From the NCBI RefSeq assembly GCF_013131805.1, contig NZ_JABJRC010000006.1:124001-188000 (forward strand): 64,000 bases of DNA, written 5' to 3'. A program made the translations under genes and the position numbers. The first letter of the stretch is position 1. Every line of letters starts with the position of its first letter. Under the pieces are notes generated by a model. That model was not told the origin of the DNA and made no database searches. It worked only from the letters and a program-made list of their open reading frames with translations. Of this stretch, positions 8,619-15,643 are shown piece by piece. The stretch is from Kribbella sandramycini. Its GTDB lineage: Bacteria; Actinomycetota; Actinomycetes; Propionibacteriales; Kribbellaceae.

Positions 8619-9575
8619 ATGTCGGTCATCGAGTTGTCGGACGTGTCCCGCGCGTTCACCGTGCGGTCGCGCGAGGGTTTCCGGCGGACGAAACGCGAGG
8701 TCCGCGCGGTCGACGGACTGTCGTTCACCGTCGAGCCGGGCGAGGTCGTCGGCTACATCGGCCCGAACGGCGCCGGGAAGTCGACGACGATCAAGATGCT
8801 CACCGGCATCCTCGTCCCCAGCGGCGGGACGATCCGCGTCGCGGGCGTCGACCCGTCCCGCAACCGCGTCCAGCTGGCCAAACGCATCGGCGTCGTCTTC
8901 GGCCAGCGCACCACCTTGTGGTGGGACCTCCCGCTCAAGGACTCCTTCGCCGTCCTGCAGAAGATGTACGGCGTCCCACCCGCCCGGCACCGCGCCAACC
9001 TGGCCACCTTCGTCGAACTCCTCGACCTCGGCGACCTCCTCGACGTCCCCGTCCGCCAGCTCTCCCTCGGCCAGCGGATGCGCGGCGACATCGCCGCCGC
9101 TCTCCTGCACGACCCCGACATCGTCTACCTCGACGAACCCACCATCGGCCTCGACGTGATCAGCAAAGCCCGCCTCCGCGAGTTCCTCGCCCAGATCAAC
9201 GCCGACCGCAAGACCACCGTCATCCTCACCACCCACGACCTCGACGACATCGAAGCCCTCTGCACCCGAGTCATGGTCATCGACCACGGCCGCCAGATCT
9301 TCGACGGCACCCTCCCCACCCTCCGAGCCAGCCAACAAGCCCCAAGAACCCTCGTAGTAGACCTGGCCACCTCCCTACCACCCCTACAAGTCCCCGGCGC
9401 CACCGTCACCAAAGTCACCGGCCCCCGCCAACACCTGACCTTCCCACCCACCACCAGCGCAGCCCCCCTCGTAGCCCACATAGCAGCCACCTACCCCCTC
9501 GTCGACCTGACAGTCGCCGAACCCACCATCGAATCCATCATCACCCAGCTCTACACCCCACCCGAAGCTGACTAA
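8619..9575 (+). CDS. ABC transporter ATP-binding protein
   Basis: ATPase of the exporter, 318 aa. Walker A is GPNGAGKST at residues 48-56, the signature LSLGQRMRGD near 150, Walker B VYLDEPTIGLD near 170 and the switch His in LTTHD. The N-terminal part (FRRTKREVRAVDGL) and the C-terminal extension of about 80 residues after the switch region match ATPases paired with ABC2_membrane_6 permeases. Start ATG has AGGGAG upstream. In the 3' third the wobble positions turn almost uniformly to C. Its stop overlaps the convergent small gene by 4 bp. Confidence 0.93.
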   Translation: MSVIELSDVSRAFTVRSREGFRRTKREVRAVDGLSFTVEPGEVVGYIGPNGAGKSTTIKMLTGILVPSGGTIRVAGVDPSRNRVQLAKRIGVVFGQRTTLWWDLPLKDSFAVLQKMYGVPPARHRANLATFVELLDLGDLLDVPVRQLSLGQRMRGDIAAALLHDPDIVYLDEPTIGLDVISKARLREFLAQINADRKTTVILTTHDLDDIEALCTRVMVIDHGRQIFDGTLPTLRASQQAPRTLVVDLATSLPPLQVPGATVTKVTGPRQHLTFPPTTSAAPLVAHIAATYPLVDLTVAEPTIESIITQLYTPPEAD

Positions 9576-9883
9576 CCCCGATACCCAGCCGCCATCGACA
9601 GCACATCGGCCGGCTCGAGAGGGTTGGGGTCGGCGCGCCACTCGCGGAGTGGTTCTTCGTCGTCGGACTCGTCGAGAGTGCCGAGGCCGTCGGCGATCAG
9701 CCGGCGGGCCTCGCTGGGGCCGATCTCCTCGTAGGAGAGGTAGCGGTCGATGTAGTAGTCGTTGCGCAGGGCATTGTGATCGTGGAACTTGCCGGTGTTG
9801 GCGACGTAGGCGTACATCGTCTCGTGGGCCAATGCAGCCACCCAGACCAGCCGGTCGTCTTCTTTCACGAGGAACAATCTCAT
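9572..9883 (-). CDS. Hypothetical protein, partner of the RelA/SpoT-like gene
   Basis: Soluble, acidic protein of 103 aa that I do not recognise. It has an aromatic N-terminal half (LVWVAALAHETMYAYVANTG; YYIDRYLSYEEIG) and a negatively charged C-terminal half (DESDDEEP). No membrane segment or metal motif. Its ATG overlaps the stop of the RelA/SpoT-like gene by 4 bp, so the two are made together. An acidic small protein coupled to a small alarmone synthetase could be an antitoxin or modulator (inference only). Confidence 0.7.
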   Translation of the reverse strand: MRLFLVKEDDRLVWVAALAHETMYAYVANTGKFHDHNALRNDYYIDRYLSYEEIGPSEARRLIADGLGTLDESDDEEPLREWRADPNPLEPADVLSMAAGYRG

Positions 9884-10677
9884 CGCGCTACTCCGTCGTT
9901 GTTCTGGTGGGCTGCCGTCCGGGGGCCTGCTCGGTCCGGCTGTTTGGCTCGGCCGCGGGCTTCGCTGACCAGCGCCTTCTGCGAGTCACTGTAGTTCGCG
10001 ACGTGGACACGGCAGCCGCCCAAGGAGGTCAGCTGATCGATCCCGGCCGGGGCCTGGAGGGTGTCGGACGCTCGCATGCACTTCTCGCGGGCAGCCGACC
10101 GTTCTGAGGCGGTTGCGGTGGCGCTGCGCTCGATCTCGTACCACGGCGTCGTCATGTCTTTCACCTTCATCGAAGCAGCCGAGTGGAACTGGACTTCGAC
10201 GCGTAGCCCCTCTGGTACTTCGAGGTGGCAGTGGATGCCCTTGTACCGCGAGCCATCGGTGTACGAGTGCACTGCGCCACGCACGCGCCACCCGCGGTCC
10301 ACGAGTTGCTGGACGGTGTGTGAGGTGGCTGCCACGAGTTCATCGGGAGCTTGCACCAGGACGGTGTATCGGATGACGTCGTCCACGGGGCGGGTGATGC
10401 CGGTCCGCTGCCAGTTCTGCAGCTTTCGGGCGAGCGATTCCGGGGACTTCACGCGGTGGTCGAGGTGATGCGCGGTGCCTCCGGGTGGGAGCGACGCGAG
10501 CAGGTCGGCCGTTCGCGCCGGCTCGACGGCAGCTGCGGCTTCGAGCATGCGGAGGCTTGTCTCGGTTGCCCGGCGGCCGTGCCGGGCGGCGATCTCGGCC
10601 GCCGATCGGGCCTGGCCCCAGTCGAGGGGGTGGGTGGTGGCGAAGGCGGTGTGGAGGGTGGCTGGGTCGCGTGGCAT
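9880..10677 (-). CDS. RelA/SpoT-like nucleotidyltransferase domain protein
   Basis: Protein of 265 aa whose middle (about residues 70-185) reads as a RelA/SpoT synthetase fold. R75-V-K77 with S81 and K85 corresponds to the ATP-binding loop, D100/R103 to the D-x-x-x-R strand, Y145 and H149 to the YxxxH (GYRAxH-like) motif, and E161-V-Q163 to the ExQ catalytic strand; PWYEIER (178-184) follows as in phage- and plasmid-type members. No HD hydrolase, TGS or ACT domain, so this is a small stand-alone synthetase or pyrophosphokinase, as in toxSAS toxins. ATG has AGGGGGA upstream. Coupled to a 103-aa gene. Substrate (GDP/GTP, ATP or tRNA) is unresolved. Confidence 0.68.
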   Translation of the reverse strand: MPRDPATLHTAFATTHPLDWGQARSAAEIAARHGRRATETSLRMLEAAAAVEPARTADLLASLPPGGTAHHLDHRVKSPESLARKLQNWQRTGITRPVDDVIRYTVLVQAPDELVAATSHTVQQLVDRGWRVRGAVHSYTDGSRYKGIHCHLEVPEGLRVEVQFHSAASMKVKDMTTPWYEIERSATATASERSAAREKCMRASDTLQAPAGIDQLTSLGGCRVHVANYSDSQKALVSEARGRAKQPDRAGPRTAAHQNNDGVAR

Positions 10678-10711
10678 TTCGGTCCCCCTGGGTGTTGGTA
10701 GTTCGACGGTA

Positions 10712-10807
10712 GGGGGTTTTTGGGGGGGTGTGGGGTGGGTTTGGGGATCTGTGGATAAGTCGGGGTTGTTACGAAGGGGTGGGTGGGGGTGACTTGGGGG
10801 TGGTGGG
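10712..10807 (+). other. G-quadruplex-forming spacer
   Basis: The plus strand carries two clusters of G-runs. 10712-10746 has tracts of 5, 7, 4, 3 and 4 G separated by 1-5 bases, and 10775-10807 has tracts of 4, 3, 5, 5 and 4 G. Both satisfy G3+N1-7 four-tract rules. They occupy the divergent spacer between the RelA/SpoT-like gene and the secreted-protein gene, where both promoters should be. Confidence 0.7.
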
Positions 10808-10859
10808 GTCGTTGGAGACGGGGAGGGGTCAGTGGAGTTGAGTCAGGGGTAGGCGGCGG

Positions 10860-11822
10860 ATGATGGTGCTTGGTGTGGGTCGGCGGTGGGTGCCGGCGGT
10901 GGTGGCTGGGTGCGTGGCGGTGTTGGGGGCTGGGGTTTTGGTGGTGTTGCCGGAGCCGGGTGGGGTGGTGGCGGGGGCTGCGCCGGCGCCGGCGCCGGTG
11001 GCGGTGACGGGGGTGGCGGAGTCGGTTGCTGGGGGCAAGGGGCGGGGTAATGAGGGGTTGCTGGTTCGGGACGGGGTGCGGGTTCGGGTCAGTGGGCAGG
11101 TGATTGCGGCGCCGGGGGTGGCGCCGGTGTTCTGTCCGGCGCGGCCGGTGCCGGCGATCGCGCCGGCCAAGGAGGCGGCGCCGGGGTGTCCGGCTGGGTT
11201 GCGGGTGGAGCTCAAAGGCGTCGACGTCGCGAAGCTGACCGATCTGCGAGCGGTGGACGGCGTCAAGTTCGGGCAGGCCGGGCTGGTGGGGGTGTGGCGG
11301 GCTGGGGCGATCGATGTCCGGGAGCAGACTGCGCCGGTGCCGGGGCCGGAGGTGCGGTTCCCGGCGTTGCCGTGTCCGGCGCCGAAGGGCGGGTGGACGC
11401 CGAAGCCGAGCAATCTGGACAGCCCGGCGGTGGCCGCGTTCCTGGACAAGCATCGGGACCAGGTGTTCGGGCCGGTGGTGCACTACCCGTACGGTCAGGC
11501 GCGGTCGAAGCCGGTCGTCGTGATGCTCGGTGTCGCGCACGGTGATCGGGACGCCGTTCGCCGACAGTTCGAGCAGGTGTTCAGCGGCAACCTGTGTGTC
11601 GCGCCGGCCAAACTCAGCGAGGCCGACGGTGTGCGGCTGGGGCAGCAGGTCGGCGACCTGATGAGCCGCCCCGAGCTGGGCATCTACGGCACCGGCACGG
11701 CTCCGGACGGTAGCGCGGCGAACGTCCAGCTGCTCGTGTACACCAAGGCCGTGAAGGAGGCGCTGACGCCGATCGGTCTCGACGTCCTGCGCGTCGAGCC
11801 GGCCGTCCGCCCAGTGGTCTAG
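10860..11822 (+). CDS. Hypothetical secreted or membrane-anchored protein
   Basis: Protein of 320 aa that I do not recognise. A single long hydrophobic segment (residues 10-36) is followed by an Ala-Pro-rich linker (to about 52) and an exported domain. That domain contains four cysteines (FCPARP, GCPAGL, PCPAPK, NLCVAP), probably two disulfides, and a repeated notion of two alpha/beta units (LRVELKGVDVAKLTDLRAV; LLVYTKAVKEALTPIGLDVLRVE). ATG at 10860, with an alternative ATG one codon later. The first 500 bp are strongly G-biased at wobble positions, unlike the rest. A terminator follows directly. Confidence 0.7.
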   Translation: MMVLGVGRRWVPAVVAGCVAVLGAGVLVVLPEPGGVVAGAAPAPAPVAVTGVAESVAGGKGRGNEGLLVRDGVRVRVSGQVIAAPGVAPVFCPARPVPAIAPAKEAAPGCPAGLRVELKGVDVAKLTDLRAVDGVKFGQAGLVGVWRAGAIDVREQTAPVPGPEVRFPALPCPAPKGGWTPKPSNLDSPAVAAFLDKHRDQVFGPVVHYPYGQARSKPVVVMLGVAHGDRDAVRRQFEQVFSGNLCVAPAKLSEADGVRLGQQVGDLMSRPELGIYGTGTAPDGSAANVQLLVYTKAVKEALTPIGLDVLRVEPAVRPVV

Positions 11823-11848
11823 GGCCCTTCGAGCAGGATCGAAGGGCC
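11823..11848 (+). terminator. Intrinsic-type hairpin after the hypothetical secreted protein
   Basis: Perfect 10-bp inverted repeat GGCCCTTCGA / TCGAAGGGCC around a GCAGGA loop, starting one base after the stop codon. There is no U-tract, which is common for actinobacterial terminators. Confidence 0.75.
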
Positions 11849-11912
11849 GGACGGACGTCGTCCCGCCGTGTCATCGTGGCCGCACTATCCACGACAGTGA
11901 GGCTGGTGCAGG

Positions 11913-13424
11913 ATGTCGAGACCGCTGTCCGCGCTGGTGGTGGCCGCTTCGGTGGTGGTCTCGGCGTTCCTGCCGATCACCGGCGACGCCGCGCCCGTCC
12001 CGGCGAACCCTCAGCAACAGCAGGCCGACCCGCTCCCGGCCCGCCCGAACACCGTCCGCAACCCGATCCGCGAGAACGCCGCCGACCCCTGGATGGTCTT
12101 TGCCAACGGCAACTACCACCTGCTCTACACGCACGGTGACAAACTCGTCGGCGTCACCGCGCGCTCGGTAGCCGACCTCGCCGCCGCGCCCGAGCAGACC
12201 CTCTGGCAGCCCCAGCCCGGCGAGTCCTGCTGCAACCTCTGGGCGCCGGAGATCCACCAGCTCGACGGCAAGTGGTACCTGTACTACACCGCGGACGACG
12301 GCACCGACGCCAACCACCGGATGTTCGTCCTCGAAGCCGACGCTCCGATGGGCCCCTATGCGTTCAAGGCCAAGCTGGACACCGGCAACGAGCACTCGAT
12401 CGACGGCAGCATCATGAAACTCCCCGACGGCCGCCTCTTCCACCTCTGGTCGAGCGGCCGCCCCGGCGGCCAGAACCTGTACCTCGCCCCGATGAGCAAC
12501 CCGTGGACGATCAGCGGCCCGCCCGCCCTGCTCACCACCCCCGACCGGCCCTGGGAACAGAACCTCCGCCGGGTCACCGAAGGCCCGGTCTCGCTGATCC
12601 GCGACGGCAAGGTCTACATCTACTACTCGGCCAGCGCCTGCGAGTCACCCGGCTACTCCCTCGGCGTCCTCGAGCTCACCGGCTCCGACGTCCTCGACCA
12701 GGCGTCCTGGACGAAGTCCAGCGGCCCGGTCTTCAAGCGCAACGACGCCGGCTGGGCCTTCGGCACCGGTCATCACGGCTTCTTCACCTCGCCCGACGGC
12801 AAGGAGACCTGGATCGTCTACCACGGCGTGACCAGCTCGAACGGCGCGCCCGTCGGCAGCTGCAGCGCCGGCCGCACGGTCCGGATCGGCAAGGTCACGT
12901 ACGACGCCGCCGGCAAGCCCCAGCTCGGCGTACCGAAGGCGTCCTGGCAGTCGGTCACCCTCCCGTCCGGTGACCCAGGCCCCGAAATCGTGGCCGCCGG
13001 CACCTACAAGCTTGCACCGCGCAACAACCCGGCCAACCTGCTCGAAGTCGCCTCCTGTTCGAACGCCGATGCCGCGAACGTCCAGGTCTGGACGGCGAAC
13101 TCCGCCCCCTGTCAGCTCTGGAAGCTCAGCTACAACGGCGACGGCTCGTACAAGCTGCTCGCCAACCACAGCAGCAAGGCCCTCGACGTCGCCGGCTGCT
13201 CACCCGCGAACAACGCGGACGTGATCCAGTGGCCCTACTGGGGCGGCGACTGCCAAGAGTGGTATCTCGATGCCTTGGGCAACGGCTACTACAAGGTGAC
13301 GTCGAAGGTCGGCGGCAAGACGCTGGACGTCGCCGGCTGCGCGACGGCCCCGGGTGCCGACGTCCGCGTCTGGCCGTACTGGCAGGGCGCCTGCCAGCAA
13401 TGGAAGCTGGAGAAGGTCGGATGA
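11913..13424 (+). CDS. Secreted GH43 glycosidase with ricin-type lectin domain
   Basis: Extracellular five-bladed beta-propeller glycosidase, 503 aa: signal peptide (1-27), GH43 catalytic domain (about 45-335), ricin B / CBM13 trefoil (about 350-503). Catalytic candidates sit in standard contexts: D58 (base, AADPWM), D164 (pKa modulator, SIDGSIM) and E223 (acid, VTEGPV). The three trefoil repeats each end in a Q-x-W: CQLWKL, CQEWYL, CQQWKL. GH43 enzymes cleave alpha-L-arabinofuranosyl, beta-xylosyl or, in some subfamilies, D-arabinofuranosyl bonds. Its stop overlaps the next gene (ATGA), and a GH172 gene lies further on, so a furanoside-rich polysaccharide is the likely target. Confidence 0.9.
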   Translation: MSRPLSALVVAASVVVSAFLPITGDAAPVPANPQQQQADPLPARPNTVRNPIRENAADPWMVFANGNYHLLYTHGDKLVGVTARSVADLAAAPEQTLWQPQPGESCCNLWAPEIHQLDGKWYLYYTADDGTDANHRMFVLEADAPMGPYAFKAKLDTGNEHSIDGSIMKLPDGRLFHLWSSGRPGGQNLYLAPMSNPWTISGPPALLTTPDRPWEQNLRRVTEGPVSLIRDGKVYIYYSASACESPGYSLGVLELTGSDVLDQASWTKSSGPVFKRNDAGWAFGTGHHGFFTSPDGKETWIVYHGVTSSNGAPVGSCSAGRTVRIGKVTYDAAGKPQLGVPKASWQSVTLPSGDPGPEIVAAGTYKLAPRNNPANLLEVASCSNADAANVQVWTANSAPCQLWKLSYNGDGSYKLLANHSSKALDVAGCSPANNADVIQWPYWGGDCQEWYLDALGNGYYKVTSKVGGKTLDVAGCATAPGADVRVWPYWQGACQQWKLEKVG

Positions 13425-15538
13425 AGCGCTGGGCAGCCCTCCTGGCCGCGGCCGGTCTCATCTTCGCCGGGCAGCAAGCGGCGCCGGCCGCGCCGCAACC
13501 ACAGTTCCCGGACGTCAAGACGCGGGCGAAGGGCATCATCCCACCCGGCGGCGTCCTGAGCTCGAAGACCGGTGGCAACACCGTCGACGCCGAGCTGCGC
13601 GAGACCAGGCCACGGGCGGACGGTCGCTATCACTACGACTCGCCGAAGCTGATCCAGCGCCTCAAGGCGCTGAACGTGAACACCTACCTGTTCGGCATCT
13701 GGGAGTCGCCGACCGATTGGGACGATCTGCGCAGCGAGTTCGCGCCACTCGCCCGCGCCGCCGGGATCGACATCTGGCTCGACCTCGTCCCGCCGTCCGA
13801 ATGCCAGGCCGACCGGCCGGAAGGCCCGTACCTGGAGGGCTACTGCTCCCGCCCCTTCAAACTCGACTTCGTCGCCTGGGCGCGGAACATCGCGACGCTC
13901 TCGCTGCAGTACCCGAACGTCAAGGCCTGGCAGATCGACGACTTCCTGATCGCCCAGAACAGCCGGTTGTTCACCGCCCAGTACCTCGCCCAGATCAAGG
14001 CCACCCAAGACGCTATCAACCCGAACCTGGGCTTCCTGACCACGATGTACCTCGGGGACTACACCGACGAACATCTCGACCGGATCGCGCCGTACATCGA
14101 CGGCGTCCTGCTCCCTTATCTCGGCGGCGGGCAGAGCACCACCGACCCCCGCTACGTCACCGCGCAGCTGGACCAGCTGCTCGCCAAGCTCAACCCGCGC
14201 CGCCTCGACCTGATCCTGCTGCTGTACACCGATCGGTTCCTGGACGCCGCCCTGCCGCCCTCGCCGGAGTACGTCGCCGAGGCGCTCGCGCAAGCGATGC
14301 CGTACGCCGCCGACGGGCGGATCGGCGGGATCGTCGCGTACGGCGCTCCGGTCAACCACGACCGGCGTCCGACGGTTGCCTCGAACAACCTCGCGCAGAC
14401 TGGTGACGGCCGGCTGAGTTTTGCCCAAGGCAACTATGTGACCGCCGCTGCAGGCGGTTTCAGCGAGGCCTACCAACAGATCACCGTCGACCCGGCCGCG
14501 CCGAGCCACAGTCTCCGCTTCGCCACCTACGACCAGGTCAGCCGGACGCCGGGGAAGTCGCAAAAACTCTTCAAGGAAGTGCTGATCGACGACCGGGTCG
14601 TCTGGCGCTCGGACATCGCCGACGAATTCGGCTTCACCTGGGCCCCGGCGTCCGTCGATCTCAGCACCGCGCTACGCGGGAAGACGACCGCGAAACTCGG
14701 CCTGCGGCTGTCGGTGCAGGGCCCGGCGAACTTCCCGTTCGATGTCGGCTTCGACAGCCTGGTCCCGACCGGGTTCACGATCGGCAACCACGGCTTCGAA
14801 GACGTCAACCCGGCGACCAGGGGCTGGCGGTTCACGCAGCAGAGCCCGACGGTCTACGGCGCGATCGAGAAGATCACGCCGCAGGTGGCCAAGGATGTGT
14901 ACGACGTGATCGCGGCCGCGTTCGGCGGCCGGCCGCGGCCCGCCGTCCCGACGACGCCGTCCGGCCCGATCCCCGGCGACCTGCCGCGGACCGGTACGTC
15001 GTACCAGCCGGGCGGCCCGGGCACGATCCGGAACAGCGCGATGTACGGCAAGGGCCGGCTGAGCCTGTACGTCCCGGAGCGGACGCCGACCGTCGCCGGA
15101 ACGTGCGTCTGGGCCGAGCAGCGGATGGCGGTCGACCCGAACGCGCCGCGCTATGAGATCTCCTGGTGGGACTACGACACCCTCTCCGCCGACCTCGCGG
15201 GGTACCACATGAAGCAGGTGACGATCGTGACGTCGAAGGGGAAGAAGCTGCTCAGCAACCTGGACGCCGCCGAGGCGCCGAAGCTGTGGATGAACGGCCA
15301 GGGGCTGTGGGGAGCGATCGACATCACTCAGTTCGCGCGCGGTGAGTCCTCGGTGCTGCTGCAGTTCGCGCTGTGCGAGAACCAAGGTGTCGGCGACTAT
15401 CTGGTCGATGTCGGGTACGACGAGATCGAGGCCGTCGGCCTGACCGTGACGAACGGCGGATTCGAGCAGGGGGCGACCGGCTGGACCATCGTCAGCCCGC
15501 ATCCGGGGATGAAGGCGCAGGTGCTGACGGCGAGCTGA
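13421..15538 (+). CDS. Secreted protein with TIM-barrel-like hydrolase domain, unassigned
   Basis: Exported protein of 705 aa (signal peptide to about residue 24, ending APAAP). Residues 70-330 look like a glycoside-hydrolase-type TIM barrel: strands LKALNVNTYLFGIWES, IDIWLDLVPP, NVKAWQIDDF (D173-D174), LGFLTTMYLG, IDGVLLPYLGG, RLDLILLLYTDRF and IGGIVAYGAP follow each other in order. The adjacent Asp pair at the end of strand 4 is a candidate acid/nucleophile site. The rest holds two jelly-roll-like beta modules, each containing an N-x-GFE...W motif (near residues 455 and 685), probably carbohydrate-binding. I cannot place it in a numbered family. ATGA-coupled to the GH43 gene. Confidence 0.75.
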   Translation: MKRWAALLAAAGLIFAGQQAAPAAPQPQFPDVKTRAKGIIPPGGVLSSKTGGNTVDAELRETRPRADGRYHYDSPKLIQRLKALNVNTYLFGIWESPTDWDDLRSEFAPLARAAGIDIWLDLVPPSECQADRPEGPYLEGYCSRPFKLDFVAWARNIATLSLQYPNVKAWQIDDFLIAQNSRLFTAQYLAQIKATQDAINPNLGFLTTMYLGDYTDEHLDRIAPYIDGVLLPYLGGGQSTTDPRYVTAQLDQLLAKLNPRRLDLILLLYTDRFLDAALPPSPEYVAEALAQAMPYAADGRIGGIVAYGAPVNHDRRPTVASNNLAQTGDGRLSFAQGNYVTAAAGGFSEAYQQITVDPAAPSHSLRFATYDQVSRTPGKSQKLFKEVLIDDRVVWRSDIADEFGFTWAPASVDLSTALRGKTTAKLGLRLSVQGPANFPFDVGFDSLVPTGFTIGNHGFEDVNPATRGWRFTQQSPTVYGAIEKITPQVAKDVYDVIAAAFGGRPRPAVPTTPSGPIPGDLPRTGTSYQPGGPGTIRNSAMYGKGRLSLYVPERTPTVAGTCVWAEQRMAVDPNAPRYEISWWDYDTLSADLAGYHMKQVTIVTSKGKKLLSNLDAAEAPKLWMNGQGLWGAIDITQFARGESSVLLQFALCENQGVGDYLVDVGYDEIEAVGLTVTNGGFEQGATGWTIVSPHPGMKAQVLTAS

Positions 15539-15571
15539 CCAGGTCGTCGGACCATTCGACCGACATCGTAA

Positions 15572-15585
15572 GGATATCGATTTCC
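15572..15585. promoter_or_regulatory. Palindromic candidate operator before the GH172 gene
   Basis: GGATATCGATTTCC is a 14-bp inverted repeat around ATCGAT with one mismatched pair, 59-72 nt upstream of the GH172 start. A LacI- or GntR-type binding site is plausible, but no regulator gene adjoins it. Confidence 0.4.
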
Positions 15586-15643
15586 CGGGCGGGCGGACGA
15601 GACTCTTTCGACAAGCCTCCAATCCGCCCTGAGGAGCCACACT

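Noticed and set aside
15550..15568. Small hairpin after the barrel-like enzyme gene as a terminator
   Set aside because: Only 5 bp of stem (GTCGG/CCGAC) with a 9-nt loop; too weak to call.
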